A stretch of 64,000 nucleotides of DNA from NCBI RefSeq assembly GCF_000186865.1, contig NW_008705562.1:3328135-3392134 (forward strand). The letters run 5' to 3'. How positions within the stretch are numbered: the stretch's first letter is position 1; each line of letters begins with the position of its first letter. A program made the position numbers and the translations under genes. Below are positions 31,674 to 42,280 of this stretch, piece by piece. Under the pieces are notes generated by a model, which worked only from the letters and a program-made list of their open reading frames with translations, was not told where the DNA came from and did no database searches. Origin of the DNA: Aureococcus anophagefferens (Eukaryota > Sar > Pelagophyceae > Pelagomonadales > Pelagomonadaceae).

Positions 31674-34426
31674 ATGGCGGGCGACGAGGACTGGGCCCCG
31701 GGCCTGGTGCCGTGGGGCATGGAGCAGCCCTCCCCGGGCCCCTCCCCCTCTCGCCCGAGCGTGTCCGTGACCGACCGTGTCTCGAGCGCGCGCGAGAGCC
31801 TCGGGGGGCTCTCGCTCTTCGACGACGAGGACCTCGCGGACCTCGCGGGGTCCGACGACGGGCTCCTCGACTTCCCGGAGTTGCCCGTCGAGGAGACGTC
31901 CTTCGAGGACGCTCCAGCTGCTTCGAGGACGAAAAGGCTGAGGAAGCCGCGGACGCTCATGAACGTGTCCGACACCAGCGGCCGGAGGTACGCGTCCCAA
32001 GCCCCCCCCCCAGCCTCCCCACCCGCCCCGCGCGACATCTCCAAGGGCGTCGCGCCCGCGCGGGGCCGCGGGGCTGGGCCTCCCGGGGCGCGCCCCGCCG
32101 GCCGGCCGGCCGGCCGGCCGGCCGGCCGGGGCCGGGGCCGGTGCCGGGATCGTCTCGGCGCGCCACCGCCGCCACGACCTGTACCCGCTCCCCAGCCACC
32201 TGTACCCGCTCCCGCACCTCCACCACTCCCTCGGGGCGCTCCTCCTGCTGGGCGAGGGCGAGGAGCCCCTCCTCTTCCCCACCCTCGACCATCGCTTCCT
32301 CGCACCCATGCGCCCCGAGTTGAATCGGTCAAAAACGCCACTGGTGCGCCCACCCCCACCCCTCATCATACCTTTCACCACATCCCTCCCTCATAGGTCT
32401 GAACTCCTACGACTCTACGCTGAACAGAATTTTCTTTTCGGGCTACGACGGCGAGGACGTCGACCTGTTCCGCGTCGCATGCGAGGCCCAGGTCAAGGCC
32501 GAACTCCAAGCAGGCCGAGCTGTAGCGCCCGTTGACGCGCTCTACATGGTCAACCACTCGGAGCGCGTCTCCTGTTTAATCCTCTACATGCAGACGGCAA
32601 CGTGCCTCGACAACCCATCCCGGATGTATGCCCCCACCGGCATCAAAAAAAATCTTGACTCCATTCAGTCATATCTACGGTCGGGCCAGCGTCCCCCTTT
32701 TTTTTACACTTTTTGACTTTGAGATTTTGGAACATGACACTCAAATCGTAGGTTGCGGGAAGGCAAGGACAGCCAAAGGGCTACGGAATTGGGCAATTGG
32801 GGTTTTTGGAACAAAACTGATACTGCTTACCGTCGCCTGAATCAGTCGTACAAGGATTTTGGGTTGCGTTTCCAGAAAGAGATTACCTTGTCAAATGCTG
32901 AAGGCCGTGCGGAGCTTTACGCTCGAGTGGGCCACACGAAGACCGACCCCATTCCAGCAGCTATCTTTGACCACATGAAAAAATACGTGGACCGCCTCAT
33001 CACACTTACTCGTGGAGACGGACCTAGTTTGAAAATACAACTTCTTGACGACTATCACCGACGTTGTGTTTCCTCCGGAGACACCCGCACTGTCCACCTC
33101 AGCAGATTTGCTCAACACCTAACTCTCATCAGGTTCCGCTTTCAGCTGGACATCGCCTACAACGCTCTTGGTCGAGCGGTCGAGCAATATGAAAAGCTCT
33201 GCACTTACGATCTGATCCCTGTGAACTTAGCTGGTGGCAAAAAAGGACTTTGGGGATTGGAGACATGGCCGCTGAAGACAACGAGGATTAATGCCATGGG
33301 CAAACTTGTCCAAAAACCGCCATACTTTATCATTGACGGTGGTACGAATGCTGGTATAGTTGAACGGTTTGAGACTTTGCTCAGTGGCAGGCCTCCTGGA
33401 TCTCCCTCAAGCGAGCCTCCTGGACAGTTTCGAGTAAACGACAAGCTGCCGCCGAATGATGTCCGGTTGATACTAAAGCCGCGGGCAGATGTTACCAGGG
33501 CTTCGAAGGTTTGGTGGGGCCAGCCGGTTGGACGAAATATGATTAATTTTATTCCTTCGCTTCTCAAGGCCATGAGGACTGACCCAACTATTCCACCACC
33601 GACGAGAGAGCGATTTGGGAAAATGATTCCGGAATCTGGGGTTTACAGCCTTGGAAGCGCCCGTTACGGAATGGACTCGTACCTCACTGAACGTGGGGTA
33701 CCAGATCATTTCATCATGCTTCTTCTTGGGCACGTGACGTCAAGACTCAAAGCGATTTCAGCCATGGATTCCAATGCAGGGACTTATCGTACCGGAGCCA
33801 TGAAGAGCAGCGCAGACCACGCACGTCTTGCACTTCTTCTCACCCATCCGCCTAAGGTCACCAAGTACTACAAGGATTGCACACCGAGCAGTGAACTGGT
33901 CGAGAGTATCAACGCTACGATGCCGGATCAAATTAAGAGGTCAGATGTGGACTTGGATCGACTTGCTTCGGGTCTTGCTTCGGAGCTGGATAAAGAGTTC
34001 GAGAATGACGATGATGGCATGGATGGGATGAATGCTCTTATGGATGATTCGCAAGCCCCGGCACCTGCTACACGAACTTCTCCGACTCCTGCTGTGACTT
34101 CTGACTCGCCTGTGCCTCCTTCGTATATGCCTCCGTACGCTAATCCGAGCATCATCTCAAATTCCAATCAATTCTTCAGTGGAGCTCCAATGCATGCCCA
34201 TCAAGCCATGCCTTTGACTCCACTGCCCATGTACCATCATCCCATGCATTCCATGCCCCATCAATCCATGCCTCAGATGCACCATGCACCTCCTGCGACT
34301 CCGAGGGGCAATACTGGGAACTTGATCGCAAAGATTTCGGAACTGAATGATCTCCTGACGGCCCGGGCTATTACCCAGAGCGAATTCGATACTCTCAAAC
34401 GAAATTTGCTGTCGTCTCCGCGATGA
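31674..34426 (+). CDS. Tyrosine-recombinase-like protein (multi-exon)
   Basis: The last exon (32752-34426) joins cleanly to an exon at 32397-32679 (SIQSYLR|LREGKDSQRA), bounded by GT-AG with a T-rich 72-bp intron. The exon before that is uncertain; a candidate start is the ATG at 31674 (MAGDEDWAPG). The core resembles tyrosine recombinases in its C-terminal half: SLGSARYGMDSYLTERGVPDHFIMLLLGH, with LGH like the conserved His box and a Tyr about 20 residues later (GTYRTG). The usual HxxR box is not intact, so catalysis is uncertain. The tail is Pro/Met/His-rich and ends in a SHOCT-like helix (ISELNDLLTARAITQSEFDTL). Codon use differs from neighbours, suggesting transfer. Confidence 0.55.
32090..32135. 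repeat. GGCC simple repeat
   Basis: A run of (GGCC)n interrupts the first exon candidate of the recombinase-like gene. The frame that encodes the following HDLYPLPSHLYPLP stretch differs from the frame before it, so the repeat length or a splice event decides the reading frame here. Confidence 0.8.
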
Positions 34427-34793
34427 TGGCGCATCTGGGACGTGCTCCGATTCTGCGATCCTGTTCTGCCAGGATCTGCCCCGACGCCTCCCTACTTCTT
34501 AACTATCTTATCGTACTCTTCGTTCTGTACTCCCTACTCCTCTGTACTCCTAAAAGTATAGTCCGGATTTCTATGGGGCATACTGTACTCCGGGTTACTC
34601 CACCTCCTCTACGTGAGAAAGTCGCGACCAGGGTAGATTCGTGACTTAGCGATTCTTTACCGCAGGCCTCGAGCGTACAAAACTGGTCGACGCCGCCGCG
34701 GCATCGCCGCGCGTCGCTTTTTCGTGGCCACACGCCGAAGTCCCGCGCCGTCGAGGAATCGTCCCGGTGTCATCGCCGGACTACCGCCAGTCC

Positions 34794-35741
34794 ATGGGCC
34801 GACGCACGCTTGTCGTGCTCGTCGCGGCGGCGGCCGCCGCGAGCGGGTCGAGGCCCGGCGACGAGCGGCGCCCGTCGACGCCCTGCGCGGACTCGGCGGC
34901 CGTCGTCTTCAAGGGGAAGCGGCGCGACCGGACGTGCGACTGGGTCCGGGGCGACGCGCGGCGGTGCGAGTTCCGCGCGGCGCCGGGCGCCGCGCCGCTC
35001 GCCGAGGCGTGCCCCGCGGCCTGCGGCCGCTGCGACGCGGCGGGCGACGGCGCGGCGGGCGACGGCGCGGCGGCCACGGCGGGCGACGGCGCGGACGACG
35101 GCGCGGACGACGGCGCGGACGACGGCGCCGCCGCGGGGCCGTTCCGCGCCGCGGACGTCCGCGTCGCGGCGCGCCAGCAGGTCTACCGCGTCGGCGACGT
35201 CGTCCTGCGCAAGGGCAAGCGCTGGAAGCAGGACCGGCGAACGATCCTGAGCGACCCGACCTACGAGCGCAGCATCCTGCGCGCGTACCTGCGGGACATG
35301 GCGCGCGACCCCGAGTGGCGGCTCCTGAAGCGTCTCTGCCGGAGCGCGTTCCCGGCGCCGTTCCCGCACGAGGACCACGTGAGCGTCCACCTGCGCGCCG
35401 GCGACCGCAACGCCTTCGCGACGGCCAACGTGACGCGCTGCGTCGACGGCCACCTGCGCGGCGGCGCCGACCGGACCGTCTACGTCGTCGCCGTGCTCCA
35501 CTTCGGCGAGAACGACAAGACCGGCAAGTATTTTTCCACGCCCGCGCAGATCCGCGACGGCCGGGCGCTCGTCCTGGAGACCATCGGCGCGCTCCGGGAC
35601 CGCGGCTACGCCGTCGAGCTCCAGTCCAACCGGTCCGTGGACTACGACCTCTGCTCGCTGGAGCGGAGCAAGCACGTCTGCCTGAGCAAGGGCGGGCTCG
35701 ACCACGTCGTCCAGCGCCTGCGCAAGCTGGACGCGGGGTAG
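34794..35741 (+). CDS. Secreted ShK-like-domain protein, glycosyltransferase-like core
   Basis: The protein has 315 aa from the ATG at 34794. A signal peptide (RRTLVVLVAAAAAASG) precedes a six-Cys ShK-like module (CADSAAVVFKGKRRDRTCDW ... CPAACGRC). A Gly/Asp/Ala linker with ADDGADDGADDG repeats follows. The C-terminal half contains HVSVHLRAGDRNAF, similar to the HxRxGD donor-binding loop of fucosyltransferase-like enzymes, and an ordered end (GLDHVVQRLRKLD). Catalytic function is a weak inference; it may be a divergent O-glycan enzyme. Confidence 0.6.
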   Translation: MGRRTLVVLVAAAAAASGSRPGDERRPSTPCADSAAVVFKGKRRDRTCDWVRGDARRCEFRAAPGAAPLAEACPAACGRCDAAGDGAAGDGAAATAGDGADDGADDGADDGAAAGPFRAADVRVAARQQVYRVGDVVLRKGKRWKQDRRTILSDPTYERSILRAYLRDMARDPEWRLLKRLCRSAFPAPFPHEDHVSVHLRAGDRNAFATANVTRCVDGHLRGGADRTVYVVAVLHFGENDKTGKYFSTPAQIRDGRALVLETIGALRDRGYAVELQSNRSVDYDLCSLERSKHVCLSKGGLDHVVQRLRKLDAG

Positions 35742-35795
35742 ATCACTCCCCCCCCCCAACTTTGAACCCTTTAAAAAGGTTGGAGTCGCCGCATA

Positions 35796-37091
35796 TTAGA
35801 GCTGCGCCGCGACGATCCCGCACAACATCGCCAGCTCGGCCGCCATGATCGCGAGGCCGACGAGGGACGTGCCCGCCGCCTTGCGGCGGCGCGGGGCGAC
35901 GTCGTCGTCCGCGAGGTGTCGCGCCCCCGGCGCGACGCAGGCGCCGAGCGCCGCCGGCGAGCCGTCGCCCGAGCAGTCGGCGACGTAGAGCGCGCCCGCG
36001 TCGCGGAGCGCGAGACACTTGGCGCGCCAGCCCGCGCGGTGGTTCGCGTGGAAAAAGACCGCGGCCGGCGACGCCCCGACGTAGCCGGCCTGGAAGAGCG
36101 CGTTGTCCAGGACCCGGACGTCGTAGTCGCCCTCGCCGTATCCACACGACGCGCCGAGGTCGTAGAGCGCGTCTTTCACCGCGGCCTCGAGGAACGGCTG
36201 GTTCTCGATCTTCGCGGATCCGCGGGGCCGCCGCGCCGTCGGCGCCCGCACGTTCGGCGTCACCAAATTCGCGCAGGCGCCGAACCAGGCCGACAGCGCT
36301 TTTCGCGCGACGGGCGACCGCGCGAGCGCGAAGACGAAGCCGCCGTTGATCTGCTGCGGGCACCGGCTCGAGTTCGAGTTGTGCGTGAAGACGAGGCTGT
36401 CCTGCCTCGCGCGGCGCCGCCGCCGGCCCCGGGGCCCGCGCGGCTGGAGGTAGGTCACGACGTCGCGGCGCCAGACCGCGTCCGCGTCGTGCGTGACCGC
36501 GTCGCGGTCGAGGCGCGCGACGGCGTAGGGCATGAAGGCCTTGAGCGCCGAGAACCGCGCGTACGCGCCCGTGTCGTCGTCGGGGCCCGTCGCGCGCGCG
36601 AGGTCCGGCCCGCCGGCGAACCACGCGGTCGCGTCGAGGGCCGCGACGCCGGGCCAGCCGGCCGCGAGCGCGCCGAGCGAGCACGCGTCCGCGGCCCAGA
36701 CGACGACGTGCGCGAGGCGCGACGCGTTCGCGGCCGCGACGCTGCAGAGCCAGTTCTCGAGGAGCGCGTGCGCGCCGCAGGAACTGAGCACGTGCACGGA
36801 CGGCGACGGCGCTTTCGCGAGCGCCGCGTCGAGCCGCTGCCAGAGCGCCGAGCCGTAGGTCGATCGCACGAGCGACGCGCAGAGCGCCGCGGCCGCGGGC
36901 GGCGGCGCGCGAAAATGACGGCAGGAGGGGCGCGAGCCGCGGGCCGTCGCGTTCGAGCACACGGCCGGCGGCGGGCCGCGGGCGCCGGATGCCACCAAAC
37001 TGAGGAGCTCCGACTCCTCGGGCGCGCCCGCGGGGAGGGGGGTCGAGGCGGCGAGGCGGGAGGCGACGAGTAGGAAGAGGTGGCGACGCAT
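35796..37091 (-). CDS. Nucleotide-diphospho-sugar transferase-like membrane protein
   Basis: The protein has 431 aa with an N-terminal signal (HLFLLVASRLAAS) and a C-terminal hydrophobic helix (SLVGLAIMAAELAMLCGIVAA). The centre fits the GT77/nucleotide-diphospho-sugar-transferase fold: VHVLSSCGAHALLENWLCSV, a DxD-type THDADAVW motif that would hold the metal-sugar nucleotide, QQINGGFVFALARSPVARK, and ENQPFLEAAVKDAL with LDNALFQAGY. Likely a Golgi or secretory glycosyltransferase; donor and acceptor are unknown. Confidence 0.7.
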   Translation of the reverse strand: MRRHLFLLVASRLAASTPLPAGAPEESELLSLVASGARGPPPAVCSNATARGSRPSCRHFRAPPPAAAALCASLVRSTYGSALWQRLDAALAKAPSPSVHVLSSCGAHALLENWLCSVAAANASRLAHVVVWAADACSLGALAAGWPGVAALDATAWFAGGPDLARATGPDDDTGAYARFSALKAFMPYAVARLDRDAVTHDADAVWRRDVVTYLQPRGPRGRRRRRARQDSLVFTHNSNSSRCPQQINGGFVFALARSPVARKALSAWFGACANLVTPNVRAPTARRPRGSAKIENQPFLEAAVKDALYDLGASCGYGEGDYDVRVLDNALFQAGYVGASPAAVFFHANHRAGWRAKCLALRDAGALYVADCSGDGSPAALGACVAPGARHLADDDVAPRRRKAAGTSLVGLAIMAAELAMLCGIVAAQL

Positions 37092-37139
37092 GGACCGAGT
37101 GAGCTCGCGATTTCTTTACGACGAGATTTTTTCGTTCGT

Positions 37140-37220
37140 TTGTGGTCTAGGCGTACACGAGGGTCTCTCGTTTGTAATCGAGGCGTCCACGAGGGTCTCT
37201 CGTTTGTGGTCGTCGAGGTG
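37140..37220. repeat. Short direct repeat upstream of the minus-strand gene
   Basis: CACGAGGGTCTCTCGTTTGT occurs twice (about 37155 and 37190), each preceded by a similar GAGGCGT-type stretch. The period is about 36 bp. Its role is unknown. Confidence 0.7.
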
Positions 37221-37511
37221 CGGGCCAGTGGCGAAAAGGCAAAAACTGGAGCGATGCCGTCGTCAGCCAAAGTGCGCTCTTGTCCTCAACGCCTGCTTCT
37301 CGACACCTGCTCGACGCCGCGCGCATCGCCGCGCCGTCCGACGCCCTGACGACCACCGGTGCGTCCCCCTGCCGCCCCACGCGACGACCCGCAAGAGCCC
37401 CCCCTCACCTCGGCGCCGGCCGTCGGAGCCTGGGCCCCATTCTGAGGGTCGCTCGCTCGCGCCTCAAGCCCATCGCCCCGGCGCCCGCCCGCCTCGCCCC
37501 GGCGCCCGCCC

Positions 37512-37637
37512 NNNNNNNNNNNNNNNNNNNNNNNNNNNNNNNNNNNNNNNNNNNNNNNNNNNNNNNNNNNNNNNNNNNNNNNNNNNNNNNNNNNNNNNNN
37601 NNNNNNNNNNNNNNNNNNNNNNNNNNNNNNNNNNNNN
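37512..37637. other. Assembly gap (126 N)
   Basis: A run of N flanked by C-rich low-complexity sequence. Sequence and true size are unknown; the metalloprotease gene starts 52 bp to the right. Confidence 1.
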
Positions 37638-37689
37638 GCGCGCCCCCCCCCCGCGGCCGACCGCCGATCCGCCCGCAGGCCGAGACGCG

Positions 37690-40600
37690 ATGCTTCGCGC
37701 CGCTCCGCTCCTCGTCGCGGTCGCCGCGGCCGCGCGGCCGTACTGCAAGGAGCCCCACGCGGACCATCTCCAGGCGCACCGGGTGCCCACGGACTACAAG
37801 CTCGCGCTCCTGGGCATCTACTACAACGACGTCGAGGGGGAGGACCGGCCGACGGAGGCCGACCTGCGCGCGTGGTACCACAACGACGCCGCCGTGGCCT
37901 ACCTCGAGGAGGTCAGCGACGGCTGCCTCGACGACATGACCGTCGAGTTCTTCGTCGCGGAGAACGGCATCGGCCACGGCCTCGGCGCCGGCTGCGACGA
38001 CGACGAGTTCTTCAAAGAAACGTACATCGCGGCGCCGACGAACGGCGGCGGCCGCGCCTTCAACGCTTCGGACTACGACGGCATCGTCGTGTTGCCCCTG
38101 GGCTACTGCACGACGAGCGCGTGGGCGGGCGCCATCGCGCTCCACGTCGACGAGCGGACGGAGGAGTTCTCGGGCGTCTACATGGGCCGCGACCTCGGAG
38201 GCCCCGGCTGGCGGAGCGCGGGCGACGGCGACGACGCCTGCGAGGACGACGCGGCGTGGAGCGCCGGGTCCGTCGACTGCGCCTACATCGCCGAGGACCC
38301 GGCGGCGCGCTGCGGCGACGTCGAGGCGGCGGCGGCGTGCCCGGACTGGACCTTCGACTACGCGCAGTACGAGAACACGATGACCGCGACGATCCTGCCG
38401 AAGATCGGCGGGACCAACCAGGTCGAGGGCGCGCTCTCGGCGTGGATCGACGGCGAACGCCACGCGCAGTCGGGCGGCACCGACGTGCTGCCGTTCGGCC
38501 CCTACGCCGGCCAGTCCGTCCACCAGGCCATGATCTACGGCGGCGCGGCGCAGGAGGACGGAGCGATCGTCTGGAAGCTCTGCGTCGACGGCGCGATCTA
38601 CGCGAGCGTCGGCTCCGCGGAAACGTTCCAGGCCGACGAGACGCTCGGCGACGCGACGAGTCCCACCGTCGTCGACTTCGTCAAGGAGACTCCCGAGGCG
38701 AAGTGCCCGAAGACGTGCGGCGCGTGCTCCGCGCTCGCCTCCACCTACATGCACGAGCTCTTCCACATGATGGGCGCGCAGTACCACGCGACGGGCCTCG
38801 TCTGCCACGAGCCCGAGCGCGACTTCCAGGACCTGCTCCACCGCTGCGCGGACACGAACTACGGCGACTTCTACGACGTCATGGGCTCGGGCAACGGCTT
38901 CGCGCCGAACCTCCAGGCGGCGATCCGCTACGACATGGGCTGGATGGGCAAGGACGACGTCGAGTTCGTCGAGACCAGCGGCGAGTACGCGATCTACCCG
39001 CTCAACGGCGGGCCGGGGTCCCACAACCGGACCGATCCCAAGAAGCGCGCGCTCTTCTTCGCCACGGGGCCGGGCGTGCCCGTGCACCTGACGCTCGAGT
39101 GGCGCACGCACCACGACGCGCCGGGCGTCAGCGCCGCCGTCCTCGAGCGGAACCCGGGCTTCTTCGTGCGCTCGGGCACCGCGCTCGTCGACGCGGACGT
39201 CGCGTCGTGCGAGCCCTTCGGCGACGACGAGAAGCTGCGGACGACGCTCCTGCCCGACGCGGCGCTCGTGCTGCACATGGACGGGACCGTCGTCAAGGCC
39301 GACAAGGAGGGCCCGCGCGACGACGGGACCATGGCCGTCGAGATCCGGTTCACCGGCGAGCGCCAGGAGTGCCACCGCGGGCTGCCGGCGATGCACACTG
39401 GGCATCTTCAACGGCGTCGATGATTTACATGATTTCAAGGAACCGTACGAATCTAGGTACTTCGGCGAGTACTACAACTGCGGCAGTTACGGCTCGTGCG
39501 CCGGCGACGGCGGCGACGGCCAGTACTGCGACGCGGGCGCCTGCGGCGACCACGGCGCGTCGCTCCGCGTCCCGAAGCGCCTTTCCCGTCCCCCGATCCG
39601 CGCGTCTCCCTAGGCAACTTCTGGGCTCCGTTCTATACGTGCCACGACGAGTGCCTCGACGAGACGAAGGTGTGCGACGACTACGACTTCCGGGGTCACC
39701 CGTCCGTGGGCTACCCGCTCACGCCCGACGCGACCATGGACAGCGGCTACGCCTACCCCTGCTGGGACAAGGACCTCGGCGACGTGCCCGCGGACCTGCG
39801 CGACGCGTGCTCCCAGATGTTCCAGGGGCGCTGCACGGCCGGGACGCGCTTCGCGCGCGTCAGCCACCACCACATCTCGCACCTCGCGAACGCGGACCGC
39901 GACCCCGGCTGCCACGGCGACGAGGGCGAGTTCGACATCGAGCTCGTCGCGTCGACTCTCGACGGGGTCGGCTTCGAGGTGCAGCAGGACCCCTCGTGGT
40001 ATTCGTGGTTTCCGATGCGCCGGCTGAACATGGCGCCGGGCGACGGCCGCCAGGTCCACTTCGCCTACGGCATCCCCGACGCCACGCCCGACGGCACCTA
40101 CGACAGCTGCATCTCGATCACGAACACGTTCACGGGCCTGCGCAAGGGCTTCCTGCACCGGCTCACGCTCGGCCAGCCCTTCGACGAATTCCGCCACAAC
40201 CGCCTCGCGAGCTTCGGCCCCGTCGACTACGACGGCGACGGCGACGTCAGCGCCGGCGAGCAAGGGCTTTTCCTGGCGATCGAGGCCGCCTGCGACGGTC
40301 TGGCCGGCTGCGCGCCCGGCTACCCCGACTGCGAGTGGGACTGGCATCCCGACTTCTGCCACGTCGAGGACGAGGTCGCCTGCGACGGCGCGGACGCGGC
40401 GCTGGGCACGGAGGACCGCTGCTGGGAGGCGTCGTGGTCGCCGGACGACGCGGCGCACTACGCCTCCCGCGGGCGCGACCAGTGCGAGAACCTCGGCGCG
40501 TTCTGCAAGGGCGGCGCGAAGATCCTCGAGGCCGAGGCGTGCGACGACCCGCTGCTCATGCCCTGCAAGAACCAGGAGTTCTGCTTCCAAGACACGACGG

Positions 40601-42201
40601 CGTGGACGGAGCTCGGCCGCACCTACGACTACGCCGGCCGCGTCGTCTCGGCGCTCGACTACGACGCGGACGCCTCGCTCGAGCCCTGGGCGACGCCGGG
40701 GCCGTGCCAGACGGCCTGGACGCTCGACCCGCTCCGCGACGCGCTGCCGACGGCGCCCGTGGGCAGCAACTTCCTCTGCGGCGAGGACGGCGCGGGCGGC
40801 GCCAACTCGCTCCACGGCACGGCCTTCTGCGAGCACACCGCGAGCAAGGCGGACGTCGACGCGCTCGGCTGGACGTGGCCCGAGGAGACGGCCGCCTTCC
40901 CGCACGCGCGCTGGGCGGGCTTCATCCAGGAGGGCCACGCGTGCTGGGCCCAGGGCGAGCCCGACGTCGAGTGCGCCAAGCGCCTCTGCGAGGAGACGGA
41001 CGAGTGCGGCGGCCTGACCGTCGGCTGGGTCGAGAAGGACGCTCCCATGTCGGCGCCCCCGGAAGAGCGCCGGGGCCGGCCGTTCTTCGTCTACTTCCTC
41101 CAGCGGGGCCTCATCGGCCGACCGGACCTCGACAGTTTCAACAACTGGAACAAGCGCGGCGAAGGCTCGGGGAGCACGGAGATCGCCTGCCTCTACAAGC
41201 CGCAGGCGTCGTCGACGGCGGACGAATGTACGTGCTTCGGCGTCTACCTCGACGGCACGTCGCCGATCGTCCCGTCGGGCGCCTGCCCCAAGCCGACGCC
41301 CGCGCCGTCGCCCGCACCGATTAGCGATACGACGACGACCACGACGATGACGACCACGACGACGACGGCCGCGCTCTCCGCCGCACCGACGCCCGCGCCG
41401 ACCGGCGACGCGGCCGCCGCAACGTGCGAAGACGACGCGGACTGGCTCGCGCAGTCGAACAAGAAGGCGAAGAAAAAGTGCGCGAAGAAGACGACGAAGA
41501 AGAAGTGTAAAAAAAAGTGCGCGTGGATCGAGGGCGCGTGCGTCGAGAAGCTCCAAACATGCGAGGACCTCTTCTACAAGAAAGGAAAGCCCCAAAAGGA
41601 AGGCGCTAAGCTCGTCAAAACCTGCAAGAAGCAGGGCACGATCGGCGGCGCGACTTCGAAGAAGGCCAGCGCCGCCTGCCAGAAGGCGTGCGGCACGTGC
41701 GACGACGTCGGCGCGGTCGTCAGCGCGACGACGACGACCGCCGGCTTCACCGATCTCGGAGAGTGGTGCGCGGACTCCGGCACCCAGCTCTGCAAGATGC
41801 AGTGCGAGGTCCCGGACTGCCCGATCGGCGAATGCGCGATGCGCCAAGGCACCTGCTGCGACTACACGTGCAATGGTCCCTCGTGCGAGTCGAAGAGGGG
41901 CCGCGACTCCTTGTCCTGGCACCGGAAAGACGCCCCGACGAAGACCTGCAAGTGGGTCGAAAGGAAGCCGACGACGCGGTGCCGCAAGAAGGGCGCGACC
42001 GGCGCGCGGGCCGTGGCGGAGTGCGTCCGCGCCTGCGCGTCGTGCCCCTCCGAGGGCGCGTGCGCGGACGACGCGACGTGGTACCACACCAACAAGAAGA
42101 ACAAGAAGCTCGACTGCGTCAGCGTCGCGCGGAACCCCGCGCGCCGCTGCGGCATGCCCGGCGCCAAAGCGGCCTGCCCGGCGACCTGCGGCACGTGCTG
42201 A
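37690..42201 (+). CDS. Large secreted metzincin-like metalloprotease with ShK-like modules
   Basis: The N-terminal part (from MLRAAPLLVAVAAAARPY, a signal peptide) contains HELFHMMGAQYH (nt about 38752-38787), a zinc-protease motif, followed by a Met-turn-like YDVMGSGNG, as in M11/M6-type proteases. A frame change is needed near 39,397: the second frame (LGIFNGVDDLHDFKEPYESRYFGEYYNCG) is open and sensible. A further intron of about 60 bp ends at CCCTAG|G near 39612. Downstream come YTCHDECLDETKVCDDY, an EF-hand-like loop (DYDGDGDVSAGE), Thr-rich linkers and four ShK-like Cys modules at the C-terminus, ending CPATCGTC. Likely an extracellular or wall protease. The frame change may be an assembly error or make it a pseudogene. 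Confidence 0.65.
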
Positions 42202-42280
42202 GTACGCAGCCCGAGAGCCCCGCGCCGAACGCGCGGGGCCGAACAAGAACCCCTTCCCCCGACGCGCTAAAAGACGCCAC

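Larger units (their letters stand above)
31300..34720 (+). mobile_element. Putative tyrosine-recombinase-bearing mobile element (boundaries uncertain)
   Basis: This island has much lower GC and mixed third-codon bases compared with flanking genes (codons such as aaa, aat, gtt and cat are common). It carries a spliced recombinase-like gene and a structured repeat at its left end. No clear terminal inverted repeats or target duplication were found. The ten bases GCCTCGAGCG occur near both ends (about 31419 and 34673), which may be chance. Absence of terminal repeats would fit a Crypton-like element; this is inference. Confidence 0.45.

Noticed and set aside
34770..35759. Antisense 329-codon frame
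   Set aside because: Shadow of the secreted ShK-like protein gene on the plus strand; lacks signal peptide or motifs.
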